A stretch of 64,000 bases of DNA, taken from contig JBCNJP010000006.1 in assembly GCA_039602395.1 (NCBI GenBank), positions 41,441,279-41,505,278 of the forward strand. The letters run 5' to 3'. Both the position numbers and the translations under genes were made by a program. Source of the DNA: Deinandra increscens subsp. villosa. Taxonomy: Eukaryota; Streptophyta; Magnoliopsida; Asterales; Asteraceae. The notes under the pieces are model-generated. The model ran no database searches. It was not told the origin of the DNA and saw only the letters and a list, made by a program, of their open reading frames with translations. Below, piece after piece: positions 30,431 to 41,905 of the stretch. The number at the start of each line of letters is the position of its first letter. Within the stretch, counting starts at the first letter, position 1.

Positions 30431-31940
30431 GAAACCATAATCTGAAATAAATTGTTATTTTTCATAACAGAACCGCAATAAACATGTTTTTTTATTGCGG
30501 ATGTCTGACCAAAACGGTCGTTCTAACGAAAACGAGTCGTTTCAGGATTTCGTGTTGCGTAAGGAGACATTACATGATAACGGGTCGTTACAGTAGATAT
30601 ATATTAATTTCTGATGTGCAAAACCGATGAAAACCTGATATGTTTATACTGTCTTGATTGAATTGTTCTGATGTTTGGGATTTTTCTTTGGTTGCCATTT
30701 CTCGGCTTTGTATTCTGTGTTTCTTTTCATCATTTTAGCCATTGTGTCGGTATTTTGTTAGATTAGTCCATATTATAATAGTTGTATTTGTTTATCTTGT
30801 AGTAATCGAGACGAAGATTCAAGTTGCTAATGATGGAATTGAAGAATGCGCGATTTCCTTCACTGCTGGACATCCTGTACGAAAGCCCGTTTTCCCAGAG
30901 ATTGGCTATTACAAAGTTGCTGAAATTTTTTCTGGAGGTTCACAAGACATAGAGCTACAACATTGCAAAAGGCTTTGAGAATTGGGGAAGACTCCTTCCA
31001 TGAGTTTTTGAGCCTACAAGCTGCTGTAATTTTCTGGACAGATTTGTATAAAATTTCACATTTGGGCTTCGCTTTCTCTTGATGGTCTTAGAGCAAGTGG
31101 GAGCCCACTATGGGTTTATGTAGGCCCGACCTAGTTGATCCACTTGGCCTGTCGTGATGGCCCTCGAGGCCAAGCATAGGATTTCATCGGTTGAGGTTTT
31201 GCACATCTAAATATAGTTTTGAATTCTTCGTTGTGTTTTATTTATGTAATGCGAATGTGTTCTAAAAATAATAAAGTACAACAAAATCGAACTTTTAAAC
31301 TAAGTTTGAAATTGGTTTTAAACTTTTAAACACCCAAGCGTAACGGCTCGTTACCGTCTAACGTATCATTATACCTCGAAGAGTCCTAACGAGTCGTTAC
31401 ATAATAACGAGTCGTCACGACACATTTGAATTACATGATAAAATAAAATAACAATACACGTCACAAATTTAAGTCGTGCCGTCTACTTTGATTGAAAACA
31501 CTCGCAGCTTCTTTTCGTCATAAACTAGGTGAGACGTTGCAAACTATAAGTTCCGAGGTAATTATTATCTGTGCGTCAAACCTTGGATCTTATAATTACA
31601 CGTTTTTAAATTGGATGACTTAATCAAGTACCCTAACCAGGTGAGAAGTTTTACCCGGGGCAAAGATGTGACAAACATGCCAGTTTGACACTAGATGCCA
31701 GTTCACTAGTGCCATCGGTCCCATAAGATCTAAGAATTGCACATGTAATGCAATTGGTCATCGAGACCTACCTATCGAAATTATCATTAAATGCATATGT
31801 CAGACTCATGTAGTTAAAATAAAATGTCGATGAGGATCCTAGCCTTTTAGTAAAATTAATGTTTATTTAACAAAAGGTATTTAATATTATAAAACGATTA
31901 TTATCAAAAATACTAATATTAAACTTTGAATGAATTGTAG
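30431..31940 (+). other. Leader region of E with palindromic TAACGA-N-TCGTTA words
   Basis: Non-coding except for a possible captured exon (30742-30978). Repeated words: AACGGTCGTT (30514-30523), AACGAGTCGTTT (30531-30542), TAACGGGTCGTTAC (30578-30591), TAACGGCTCGTTAC (31341-31354), TAACGAGTCGTTAC (31387-31400), TAACGAGTCGTCAC (31405-31418). The core TAACGA-N-TCGTTA is a perfect palindrome around one base. These lie on either side of the possible captured exon. Confidence 0.7.
30742..30978 (+). other. Possible captured gene fragment in the leader of E
   Basis: The 78-aa frame is hydrophobic at the start and then reads like a normal protein: TKIQVANDGIEECAISFTAGHPVRKP, EIGYYKVAEIF. A TTTATCTTGTAG just before the start of this part looks like an intron acceptor, which would make 30804-30978 a terminal exon, followed by a 3' UTR-like stretch to about 31200. 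It does not resemble Copia proteins. I do not recognise the source gene, and it may be chance. Confidence 0.3.
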
Positions 31941-32850
31941 ATGTCATCAACCACCGAACCATCCAAATCTACTATTAGGTCAGTTCTTGAAAGAGAGAAG
32001 CTGACCGGGATCAACTTCATTGACTGGTATCGACAACTAAGGATTGTCCTTAGGGCCGAAGGGAAGTTGCATCATGTGGAGGAACCCCTACCCGAGGCAC
32101 CTCCTGCCACTACTACTGCGGTTGTTCGTGCGGACCATGCAAAAAGGGTTAAAGAACAGCAAGAAATAGCAACTCTTATGCTAGTGAGCATGACCCCTGA
32201 TATCCAAAAGAACTTAGAAGAACTCACAACATATGAGATACTAACTGAGTTGAAAACTATGTTTCAACAACAAGCAGAGCAGGTACTGTTTGAAACAGTT
32301 GAAGCCTTTCATGCTTGTAAGCAGGAGGAGGGAAAATCTGTTAGTACTTATGTACTAAAGATGAAGGAATACCTAGACCCAATGGCGCGACATGGCTACC
32401 CCATGCCTCAAGTGCTTGGTGTGAGCTTTATTCTTACCTCACTATCAAATGATTATGAGCAGCTTGTCATGAATTACAACATGCATAGCATGGGGAGGAC
32501 GATCTCTGAGTTGCATGCTATGCTAAAGCTTGCAGAGCAATGGATGCCCAAGAAAGCACCAGAGGTTCTAGCAATCAGGGCTGGAAAAATCCACAAATAC
32601 TCAAGGCAAGGGCTACCAAGAAAAGGGTAAGCAAGTTGTTGCTCACGCCCCCAAGGTGAGGATCCCCCCACTCGCTAAAAATACACACCCAGCAAAGAAC
32701 GATGCTTGCCATCACTGTAATGTGGTGGGCCGCTGGAGGTGGAACTGTCCTGCCTACTTGGCAGAGTTGAAGAAGAACAAGGCTAGTGGGACTAGCAGAT
32801 CAGGTAACTTTGTAATAGAACTCTATACTTTTCCTGACAATAAATCTTAG
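31941..32850 (+). pseudogene. Gag of element E
   Basis: 229-aa frame starting MSSTTEPSKSTIRS. It has the Copia gag pattern LTGINFIDWYRQLRIVLRAEGKL, LMLVSMTPDIQKNLE, VEAFHACKQEEGKSVSTYVLKMK and MNYNMHSMGRTISELHAMLK. A frameshift near 32628 moves reading to the 32656 frame, whose zinc knuckle CHHCNVVGRWRWNC has Arg where His is required. The frame ends at TAG 32848-32850 where the protease is expected to begin with Trp (TGG). It builds the virus-like particle in live relatives. It is dead here. Confidence 0.85.
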
Positions 32851-34005
32851 GTTTTGGACACAGGTTGTGGTACTCACATTTTTAATAATACCCAGGGTCT
32901 AAGGGGAAGTAGGCAACTGGATAAAGGAGCTTTTGATCTGCACGTAGGCAATGGAATGCGTGCAGCGGTCGAAGCTATAGGGAGCTATGATTTAATCCTC
33001 CCTAATGGATTGATTATTGTGTTAGAAAAATGTCACTTTGCACCTACTATTACTATGGGTGTCATTTGTTTATGTCGTTTGAAAAACAGTGGTTTTTGTC
33101 ATGTTTTTACAGATTTTGGTATTTTAGTTTCTAGGAATAATTTACATTATTTTATTGCTATTTCTCATGATGGTATTTTTGAAATTGATATGCATAATCT
33201 AGTTTCAAACAATAGATCTATACACACATGTAGAACCAAGAAAGCAAGACGGAATTTAGATTCCACTTTCTTATGGCACTGCCGTCTAGGCCATATAAAC
33301 AAGAAACATATATTAAAGCTGCAACGCGATGGGCTTCTAGAATCAACCGACCATGATTCGTTTGATAAATGTGAATCTTGCATATGTTGCAAGATGACAA
33401 AAAATCCTTTTACTCATGTAAGTGAAAGAGCCAATGATCTACTCAGACTTATTTATGCAGTGCGGCCCGTTTAGAACAAAATCAAAGACCGGTGCCAACT
33501 ACTTCATTACTTTTACTGACGACTTTAGTCATTTTGGTTATGTCTACTTGATTAAACATAAGCATGATGTATTTGAAACGTTCAAAAAGTTTCCGAAGTG
33601 AAGTAGAAAAAAAACTCAACAAGATTATTAAAGCACTCCGATCTGATTGAGGAGGCAAGTACATAAGTCAAGAGTTATCAGACCACTTTGTGAAATGTGG
33701 GATTGTCTCACAATTCACTCTTCCATATACACCTCAACATAATGGTATATCTGAAAGGAGAAACCGAACCCTGCTTGACATGGTTCGATCCATGTTTAGT
33801 CTGACTACTTTATCGTTATCTTGGTGGGATCATGCTCCAGAGACTACTATTCTCATAGTCAATATCGTTCCGACCAAAAAGGTTGATAAGACACCATATA
33901 AAATATGGCATGGGAAAGTCCCTAAGCTATCTTACTTGAAGGTCTGGGGTTGTGAGGTTCTCATGAAACGAAACACACCAAAGAAATTTGAGCCCAGATC
34001 TTTGT
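32851..34005 (+). pseudogene. Protease and integrase of element E
   Basis: Protease at 32854 onward has LDTGCGTHIFNN and GNGMRAAVEAIGSYDLILPNG. The integrase finger follows: LWHCRLGHINKKHILKL ... CESCICCKMTKNPF. The first catalytic Asp region reads LIYAVRPV and the frame then ends (33474), so that residue is lost. The remaining core is in fragments: YFITFTDDFSHFGYVYLIKH in another frame, then SQFTLPYTPQHNGISERRNRTLLDMVRSM with the catalytic Glu (33690 onward). Several stops and shifts. Confidence 0.85.
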
Positions 34006-34884
34006 AGGATACCCAAAGGAAATAATGGGTTACTATTTCTACTACCAGCCCGAAGACAAAGTGTTTGTTGCTCGGCATGCTAAGTTCCTTGAGAGAAATC
34101 TCATTTTGCAAGAAGCAAGTGGGAGCTCAGTAGACTTTGACAAAATTCAAAGTCAAGATGCACAACCTTCAGCAAACACTAGCGAACATCAAAATGAATT
34201 AGCACATACTGATGCAATACCTCAGACTGATGTTATTCCCATTAGAAGATCGACAGGGATACCTCAAACACCTGAAAGATATGGTTTTTGTATCAATGCC
34301 GAGGAGCAAGAGTTAGGGGACATGGAGAACCCGGTAACTATCGAGCTGCATTATCGGATCTAGAATCCGATAAATGGCTTGATGTTATGAATGTAGAAAT
34401 GCAATCCATGAGAGATAATCAATTCTTGACCTTGATTGATCTTCCTCCAAACACCAAGACTGTTGGGAGCAAGTAGCTTTTCAAGAAAAGACCGACATGG
34501 ATGGCAATGTACACACCTATAAAACTCGTCTTGTAGCAAAAGGTTACACTCAAACCTATGGGGTTGACTATGAAGAAACCTTCTCGCTTGTTGCAGACGT
34601 TAAAGCTATTGGAGTTCTCTTGGCCATAGCAGCGTACTATGACTATGAGAATTAGTAAATGGATGTCAAAAACTGCCTTCTTAAATGGACGTCTTGATGA
34701 AGAAGTCTATATGGTTCAAGTAGAAGGATTATCAATCCAAAATATCCAGAAAGGGTATGTAAGCTTCAAAGATCCATTTATGAATTGAAGCAAGTGTCCC
34801 GACGCTGGAATAAGAGTTTTGATGAGGAAATCAAGAAGTTTGGTTTCACTCAGAAGCCTGATGAGCCATGTGTATACATGAGAG
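34006..34884 (+). pseudogene. RT N-terminal part of element E, up to insertion F
   Basis: Fragments in changing frames: YYFYYQPEDKVFVARHAKFLE, SDKWLDVMNVEMQSMRDNQ, then KTAFLNGRLDEEVYM near 34670. Reading continues at 41229 after F; the junction R-A-S then G-S is restored when F is removed. Many stops. No function. Confidence 0.75.
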
Positions 34885-34889
34885 CTAGT

Positions 34890-35250
34890 TGTTAGAGCAT
34901 ATGCCTATGCTATGATGTGTCTCGTGTATTGTATCTATGTGAGCGTGTCTTAGTATGAGTTTTAGTGACAATATCATTGGCGCCAGACCAAATGGTCCGC
35001 CGGACCAAATGGTACGCCCGTACCATTTGGTACACAACCTGTTTAGTCACTAAGTATAAATAGGTTGTGCTAGAATGATAGCTTAACACTCTGAGTCATT
35101 CTACACTTTCTGTGTGTGTTTTCTAGAGAGAGAAACCAGAGAGAACTTCTTTGTATCTTCAAGTGATTCAATAAGAATTCTCTTATTTACATCTCGTGTT
35201 CATTACATTGATCAAAGCATGCAGTAGTAAGTTCGTATCTCGGTTTTACA
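34890..35250 (+). repeat. 5' LTR of F
   Basis: 361 bp. TATAAATA at 35055-35062 is the TATA box. Upstream (34980-35035) lies a dense set of GGACC / GGTCC and GGTACG / CGTACC words, for example GGTACGCCCGTACC, which is palindromic around two bases. The LTR ends CGGTTTTACA. Confidence 0.9.
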
Positions 35251-35252
35251 AG

Positions 35253-35264
35253 TGGTATCAGAGC
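35253..35264 (+). other. Primer binding site of F
   Basis: TGGTATCAGAGC two bases after the LTR end, complementary to initiator tRNA-Met. Confidence 0.95.
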
Positions 35265-35802
35265 ATTTGGTTGCTCTACTGATGTGTTTTTGATCAATTT
35301 TCGGATTTTTAGAGTGAGAAAGTGTGAGTTTTCTTCATTTTTCATCAAATTCTTCCAATTCCGAGTGTTTTCGAGGTAAAAAATGATTTCTGAGTGTTCC
35401 TAGTGAGTTTTCGCACCTTTCTGAAGCAAATTCAAGTCCAAATTGTCAAAATTCGTGAAAATCCATCAAAATCAGCGTGGTATGTTTCTGGTCCACCTCA
35501 AGAACATTTGGTCCGCCGTTGGTCCGCTAGGCAATCTTCTAGTTGGTCTGTGGCAGTTATTTTTTTGGTCCGTCGTACCATTTTGGTCCGCCGTACAAAA
35601 TTTGGTCCGTTGAAATCTGGTCCGCTGGCAGTTTTTTAAAGGGTCATAACTTTTGCATTGTAAATCGCTACGAGAGCCATAAGTACTCAAATCGATCGTC
35701 TCAACAAGCTCTACATTGTTCGTTCAAAGTTGATTTTCAAAATCAAATTCTAACACCTTCGTTTTTTAGTTCGAAGTTTTGAAGTATCATTTTCGGTGAA
35801 AA
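35265..35802 (+). other. Leader of F with TGGTCCG / TGGTACG words
   Basis: Within 35488-35630 the words TGGTCCRC, TGGTCCGT and CGTACNA occur about nine times, echoing the U3 words of the same element. F' has the matching leader at 45590-45870 with even more copies. No ORF is supported. Confidence 0.75.
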
Positions 35803-36845
35803 ATGTCTGATTTTCAAGCGTTTACGGGTATGCAAAGCACAGTACAAGCTATGCTCAATTTTGATAATGAAATAGGAACAAGTTAGAAAGTTCCTAAGCT
35901 GTTAAAGTTGGAAGATTATCAAAATTGGAAGCAACGTTTTTCTGCATACATCAGCACAAATGATATTGATTTGTGGATTCCGATTCGAACGCTGTATGTA
36001 CGTCCAACTGAAGATGGAAACTATAAGGAAATTCAAGATTTTGATAAGGTGAAAGAAAAAGTTATGAGCTTGAACAAAAAGTTTATGGTTATCTTATCAT
36101 GGCTTTACCTACTGAGCTGTTGCATCAATTCAGCACTTGCAAGAAAGCTAAACAATTGTGGGATGCTTTATCTGCTCGATGTGAAGGCAACGACCAATAC
36201 AAGAAGAGTAGACGGAAAGTATTGAACAAGGAATTTGAAAACTTTCAACAATATGAAAACGAAAATATTTCTGGTCTTGTTTCAAGGTTTTCACATCTGA
36301 TTAGTGAGATGAAAGTGGTTAAAATTGAAAAGACCGAGGAGGAATTGAAGGAGAAATTGATGGAAGCATTACCGGAAAAGTGGGAAAGTTATGTGTTATT
36401 GCTTACCCATGACAAAGAATATTCTGAATTATCATTTCATGATTTAACTGGAAAGCTTCATGCTAGGGAAATGGAAATGATGACATCAAACAAGTCAACT
36501 GCTCAATTACAAAATCCTGAATTGTATCATGGTCAAAATTTTGCAAGTATCAATGCGAAGTCTAAATCATTTGGTGTTGATTCATCAAATCCACCTCAAA
36601 CAGCTTTTGTTGCTGTCATGGTTCAGGAAATTCTGGAAATTCATCAAGAGGATGTAACTTCACTATTCCAAATCATTCAAGTCAGACTTCATTTTCTGCA
36701 AAAGCTCATGATGAGCATTTGGCATTAATTTCAGCTTTGTTATCTTCATATTATGGATTGCTCAATGGTGGTTTGACAACATCTAATCTGATTAAAGAAG
36801 ATGTTGATCAGATTGATCCTAATAATCTTGAGCAAATGGATATCA
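35803..36845 (+). pseudogene. Gag N-terminal half of F
   Basis: Start MSDFQAFTGMQSTVQAML at 35803. TAG at 35884-35886 stands where F' has CAG. Then DYQNWKQRFSAYI..., a frameshift near 36075, and the 36099-36728 frame: LPTELLHQFSTCKKAKQLWDAL, EFENFQQYENENISGLVSRF, EEELKEKLMEALPEKWESY. This is the standard Copia gag (UBN2-type) core. A further shift near 36615 leads to a short run ending DPNNLEQMDINW and a TAA at 36853-36855. Confidence 0.85.
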
Positions 36846-36859
36846 ATTGGTAACTAGCG

Positions 36860-38836
36860 ATGTTAGCTCAAAGAGTTAAAAGATTCAAAAAGAAGACATG
36901 CTATCAAAGTTTAAATCCGGATGGCAAGGTTGGAATAGATAAATCAAAGGCAAAATGTTTCAAATGTTCTAATTTTGGACATTTTGCTCATGAATGTTCA
37001 AAAACAAATGCATCTTCATCAAAGCCTCCAACAACTTTAGTTTCTCAAGTTGATAAACAATATAACTGGGGACGAACTTCTGATGATTCTCAACCAATTG
37101 CTTTAACTGCTATTACATCTGCATCAAAACCCTGGCATGTAAATTATGATTGGGCTGCTGATGAACTTGATGATGAGTCTGCATTTCGTGCTCTAATTTC
37201 TCAAGTTGTTCATAGTGATGATGAAGTAGAAGTAACTGATTCGGAATCTGAAATAAGTGGTTCTGGAAATAGTGGCTATGAACCTGTTTGTGAGTTTTGT
37301 TCTCAGAAAGACAAGAAGATTCAAAGATTAATAAAGGAAAATGGGTTGTTGATTGAGGAAAATAAAAAAAGGATAGAAGAATTGGCAAATGAACAACAAA
37401 AGTTAGAAGATCTAATTCAAGAATTCTCTTCTCAGAAAGAAAAATTCTCAAATTTTCAGGCAAAGGTTGTTGAAAAAGAATTGAAGTTTCAAAGCGTTGA
37501 AAAGGATCTTGAACAAAAGTACATAACATTGTCTGAAGAAAATGCTGACTTAATCAAAGAAGTGAAGAAATGGAAAGATGAAGCTGATGATACTGCAAAT
37601 GATTTTCAAAATCTTTTTGACAAATCAAAGTCCAGACTTGATACTCTTACTAAACTTTCTGATAACCAAGCTACTAAGATTCAATCCTATCAACTTGATA
37701 TGGAAAAGTTACTTGATGAGAAGAGGGAGTTGGTTAGAGTGAACAAATTGCAAAATGCAAATTTAGATATTCAGAAAAGAAATGAAGATAAGTTGCAGAA
37801 GGAATTGTTGGCTGGGCTAGATGAGTTAAGATTGCAAAAGTATGAAACTCATAAAGTGGCAAAGAAGCTGATTGCAACCGAAAAGGAGTTGGCTGAAGCT
37901 CAACAAAAGATTTCTGATCTGAAAGTAGAAGTCATTGATTCAAAACGTCTTTTGAACAATGTTACTAATTCACAATCTTTTACAAGTTTCTTGGTCAAAG
38001 ATGACAACTTTAAGAAGATGTTCAATAAAACTGTGTCACCACCAGGAAGTCTCAAAGAAGGAATTCATGATTTGAAAGACAAGGTTGAGATTGGTGATTA
38101 TTCTGAGTTTGTTGAGTCCAAATCTGTTGAAGAAAACAAAGCGAACAAAGGCAAGGATGCTGAAAATTCTGAAGTTCCAAAGGTTGTGTCTGGTTCTTCA
38201 TCTAATGGCAAAGAGAAATCTGCAAGTTCAACAACTGATATTGTTGAAACTATTGTTGATGCTCCCAAGGATATTACTAAGATCAAAGCAGAGTTCTCTC
38301 GTCTTGCAAAGACCGGGCATAAAATATCCAGTTCAGAAGAGAAGGTTTTTGAAAAACATACAGGTTTGGGATTTCAAAAGAAACAGGTTAAAGTGAATAT
38401 TTCTACGGTTCAACAGCAACAAAATTTGAAGAAAATCGGTATGAAGCAAGTGAAGAAGGAGATTTTTCATGCTGAAAAAGTTCAACCGGAGCGATTTTAT
38501 AAACTCAAAGGCTCAGATCAAATATTCTCCGATATGGAGTTTCCACTTCATTGTGTGGATTCTCAGAAAATAGCTGAGGTGTTTATCAAATCTGCTGATA
38601 CTCCAAAGACCAAGAAGAAACAAACTGCTACGGTTTCTTCTGGAGATTCAAATTATACTCTAAAAAGCCCGACATCCAAATGGGTTCATGATCATTGCTA
38701 TCAGGTATTCGATTCTTTTTATGATCAGTTTGGAGATGTTGATGTTTGTGAAGCTTTGCAGATTCCCAAAAGGCGAAATGTAAACAATTGCTTGTGTTAT
38801 AATTGCTGACAAAAAGGGCATATGGCACAAGATTGT
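36860..38836 (+). pseudogene. Gag C-terminal half of F: zinc knuckle, long coiled coil, second knuckle
   Basis: The 649-aa frame begins MLAQRVKRFKKKT, directly after the first half. The first knuckle is CFKCSNFGHFAHEC (36956-36997). An acidic stretch and a CEFCSQKD motif follow, then about 280 residues of heptad-like coiled coil (about 150-370), a Lys/Ser-rich part, and a Tyr/His-rich end. The second knuckle, at 38795-38836, reads CYNC, then a TGA stop at 38807-38809, then QKGHMAQDC. Long coiled-coil gags are typical of the SIRE group. Apart from the stop, this half is open, unlike its N-terminal half. Confidence 0.85.
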
Positions 38837-40851
38837 CCGGTTTCTGCTGCTTCTAGTTCAAGAAAATGAAAGGTTCCACATGTTGGTAAATCTGCCAAAC
38901 AGAGATTCATTGACGAATATGGCAGAGTATCTGATGAATATTCACAACCTACGTTTTTCAAAACTCTAGGAAGATTTATTCCTCGTTTTCAAAAATATTC
39001 CATATGTAGGTTGTTCGTCACAATCAACTGTGACTGGTTCATCAGATACTGATTTACCAAAACAACAAATTTGGAAACCTAAAGTGGTTTTGAAAGGAAA
39101 CCAAGATACTGGTCGACCATAAGCGATTCGCTTTGGGTCATTTATAAACTGACGTGTTTGACCAGCGTGCAGGTACTTTTAGAAGATCTATCGGTGATTG
39201 AAAAGTTGCTGATGGAGAAGTATTCTGCTGATTTAAGTTAAATTACATGTGATATCAATTTCAAAATTGAAATTTTTCTGAAAGCTAAAACTGCAAGGTA
39301 TCCATGTCGAAAGGTCAATTTTCTTTCTTCTACATTTCGTATGTAGTTTAAGGGGAGAAAATTGAAATTACCAAAAAAAAAATAGTGTCTTTTTGTTTTT
39401 TGTTAAAATGAAAATCCAAAAATAGAGTTTTCATTTTAAGGGAGAGAAAAAATGGAAAAATACAAAAACATTGAACAATATAAAAATACAAAAACATTGA
39501 AAAATGAGAAATTTTATCCGACATGATTGGGAAATGATGGTACATTGGCTTACGTATCTGACTCGTGGATAAATTAGATGAAAAAGCCATAAGATCATTG
39601 TTCGATGTGCTTGGTAGGCTCGGCATTCAATCAGAAAGTATTCAGATGTGATAAACACATTAAATACTAATGCTTGACCAAGTGGACAACATCTTGATGC
39701 GTATCTCATGATATATCAAGAAAAAGATATGTGAAAAAGAAAATAAGAAGTCACTATGTATACAAGTGTTCATTTTGCAAAGATTTAAACTTGTTTGATT
39801 TTCTTTATTTTGTCAAACGATCGGACATTCTCTGCGTATCGAAAGATCGACCTGATTGTTGTTCGTTTGACGTTCTGCTTTATTTTCTTTGGTGTTTCGT
39901 ATAACTCATCGGACTTTCTCTGCGTGTACGGGAGTACCGACCTGATTGTTGTTGGGTTATACAATCTTAACTTGTTTTTATTTTCTTATTTTGTTAAATC
40001 CGAGGCCTTATCGGCGTATCGAAAGATCGACCTTAAGGTACACGATTTAACGTTCTTATTTCTTTTTGCATGGAACATAGTTGACTAAATCATAAGTACA
40101 ATCGTTATGTGATTAAATCACAAATGAAATCACAAAGTGTGATATAAAAGAAAATACATATCTGAGTATGTCTGATAGTGTGGGGTACACTGGTCAAAGC
40201 AAACCTAATCAATACATTAACATATCCAGATGTTATGAGTATGAGTGTGCCTGAGTTTAAGATGGACAAATTATACCAGTAATCGACATGACTTATGTGC
40301 TGAAGTAATTGAAATTGAAGTGTAGTTCAGCATGTCATGTTCAATATGATCCCAAGTTGTGATCTTTCTCGCAAAAGACAAAAATAGTGTCTGATTCTGT
40401 ATTGCATTTATGTTTCATATATGAAAAAGTTCAAAAAGATTTTCGATGTGTTTTGATATAAAGTTTCAAAAGCCAAGTTTCAAAAGCCAAAAAGATTTTA
40501 TTTCTTATTTGTTTTCGACCGATCGACATGTGATACGAAATCAAATTTCAAAAATCTATCTTGGATTCTCGAAGATAAGTTTTGCGCCAAGATTAGAATA
40601 AGTTTTCAAAAGAAAAAGGAAACCGCGTTTCTATCTTCTGAAATTGCAGGTTATATGTGTCAAGACTCAAGCATGGTGAAAGGGGAGTTTGTTATATCTT
40701 TCACAAGTGGATCTTGAAGATCAAAGATGATTCAAGAGTGATCTAGCCATGCAAGCTCTATTTCTGACAAGATTTCAAGTCAAAGATCGGATGCAGCAAT
40801 GTTGAAGATTGAAGACTGGAGTTTAATTAGAATATAGATACACTAAACGTT
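38837..40851 (+). other. 3' non-coding region of F
   Basis: After gag remnants to about 39230 there is no Copia pol in any frame. The region is AT-rich. At about 39815-40055 a segment is repeated three times, each with a (G/C)GNAYTNTCNGCGT-like start, a CGRRAGATCGACCT or similar middle and a GTTTGAC/GGGTTATAC/GATTTAAC end, spaced about 95-110 bp. The rest holds nothing I recognise. Confidence 0.6.
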
Positions 40852-41223
40852 AAGGGGGAGTTTGTTAGAGCATATGCCTATGCTATGATGTGTCTCGTGT
40901 ATTGTATCTATGTGACCGTGTCTTAGTATGAGTTTTAGTGACAATATCATTGGCACCGGACCAAATGGTCCACTGGACCAAATGGTACGCCCATACCATT
41001 TGGTACGCAGCATGTTTAGTCACTAAGTATAAATAGGTTGTGCTAGAATGATAACTTAATACTCTGAGTCATTCTACACTTTCTGTGTGTGTTTTCTAGA
41101 GAGAGAAACTAGAGAGAACTTCTTTGTATCTTCAAGTGATTCAATAAGAATTCTCTTATTTACATCTCGTGTTCATTACATTGATCAAAGCATGCAGTAG
41201 TAAGATCATATCTCGGTTTTACA
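40852..41223 (+). repeat. Polypurine tract and 3' LTR of F
   Basis: AAGGGGGAG at 40852-40860 precedes TGTTAGAGC at 40863. The LTR is 361 bp with TATAAATA near 41028. TSD CTAGT follows at 41224-41228. Confidence 0.92.
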
Positions 41224-41228
41224 CTAGT

Positions 41229-41905
41229 GGAGCGTCGTTATCTTTCTTATCTTATATGTCGATGACATATCGCTCACGGGAAATAACATTCCAATGCTAC
41301 AATATGTTAAGTCCTGGCTTGGAAAGTGTTTCGCCATGAAAGATCTGGGAGAAGCGGCATATGTTCTCGGAATAAAGATCTATTGTGATAGATCAAAGCG
41401 GTTAATAGGTTTAAGCCAAATTGCATACATTGATAAGATTTTGAAGTGATTCAAAATGGATGTTTCCAAACGTGTAAGTCTTCCTATGCAACATCAGGTA
41501 AGCTTGAGTAAGACTTAAGGACCTTCAACACCTGATGAGGTGAAGTGTATGAAGGGCGCACCTTATGCTTCGGCAGTAAGATCTATCATGTACGCAGTGA
41601 GGTGCACTCGGCCAGACGTGGCATTCGCTCAGAACCTTACAAGTAGACTTTAACAGAATCCAGGTGAAAGTCACTGGATTGCTGTCAAGAACATACTAAT
41701 GTATTTTCGAAATACTAAGCATATGTTTCTTGTTTATGGTGGAGTCGAAGACCAACTCAGTGTTATTTGCTACACTAATCCCGATTTCGATACAGATCGA
41801 GATGATGCTCGATCGCAGACTAGTTATGTCTTCTTCATGAACGGAGGTGTTATTGACTAAAAAAATGCAAAGCAAAGCACTACTGTATAAGATAAATACA
41901 TAGTT
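41229..41905 (+). pseudogene. RT C-terminal part of element E
   Basis: After F the RT resumes. YVDD is encoded at 41255-41266, then ISLTGNNIPML, KDLGEAAYVLGIKIYCDRSK, and KGAPYASAVRSIMYAVRCTRPDVAFA. Stops and shifts occur (for example near 41448 and 41516). Catalytic Asp residues are still encoded but the gene is broken. Confidence 0.8.

Larger units (their letters stand above)
34890..41223 (+). mobile_element. Element F: SIRE-like Copia element with gag only
   Basis: LTRs are 361 bp each (34890-35250, 40863-41223) with TGTTAGAGCAT and TTTTACA ends, and TSD CTAGT at 34885-34889 and 41224-41228. PBS, a long gag with coiled coil and two zinc knuckles, and a G-rich tract are present. No protease, integrase, RT or RNase H can be found in the 2 kb after gag. 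The LTRs differ at about 4 percent. It is a non-autonomous gag-type element, built like B although from the other superfamily. Confidence 0.9.
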
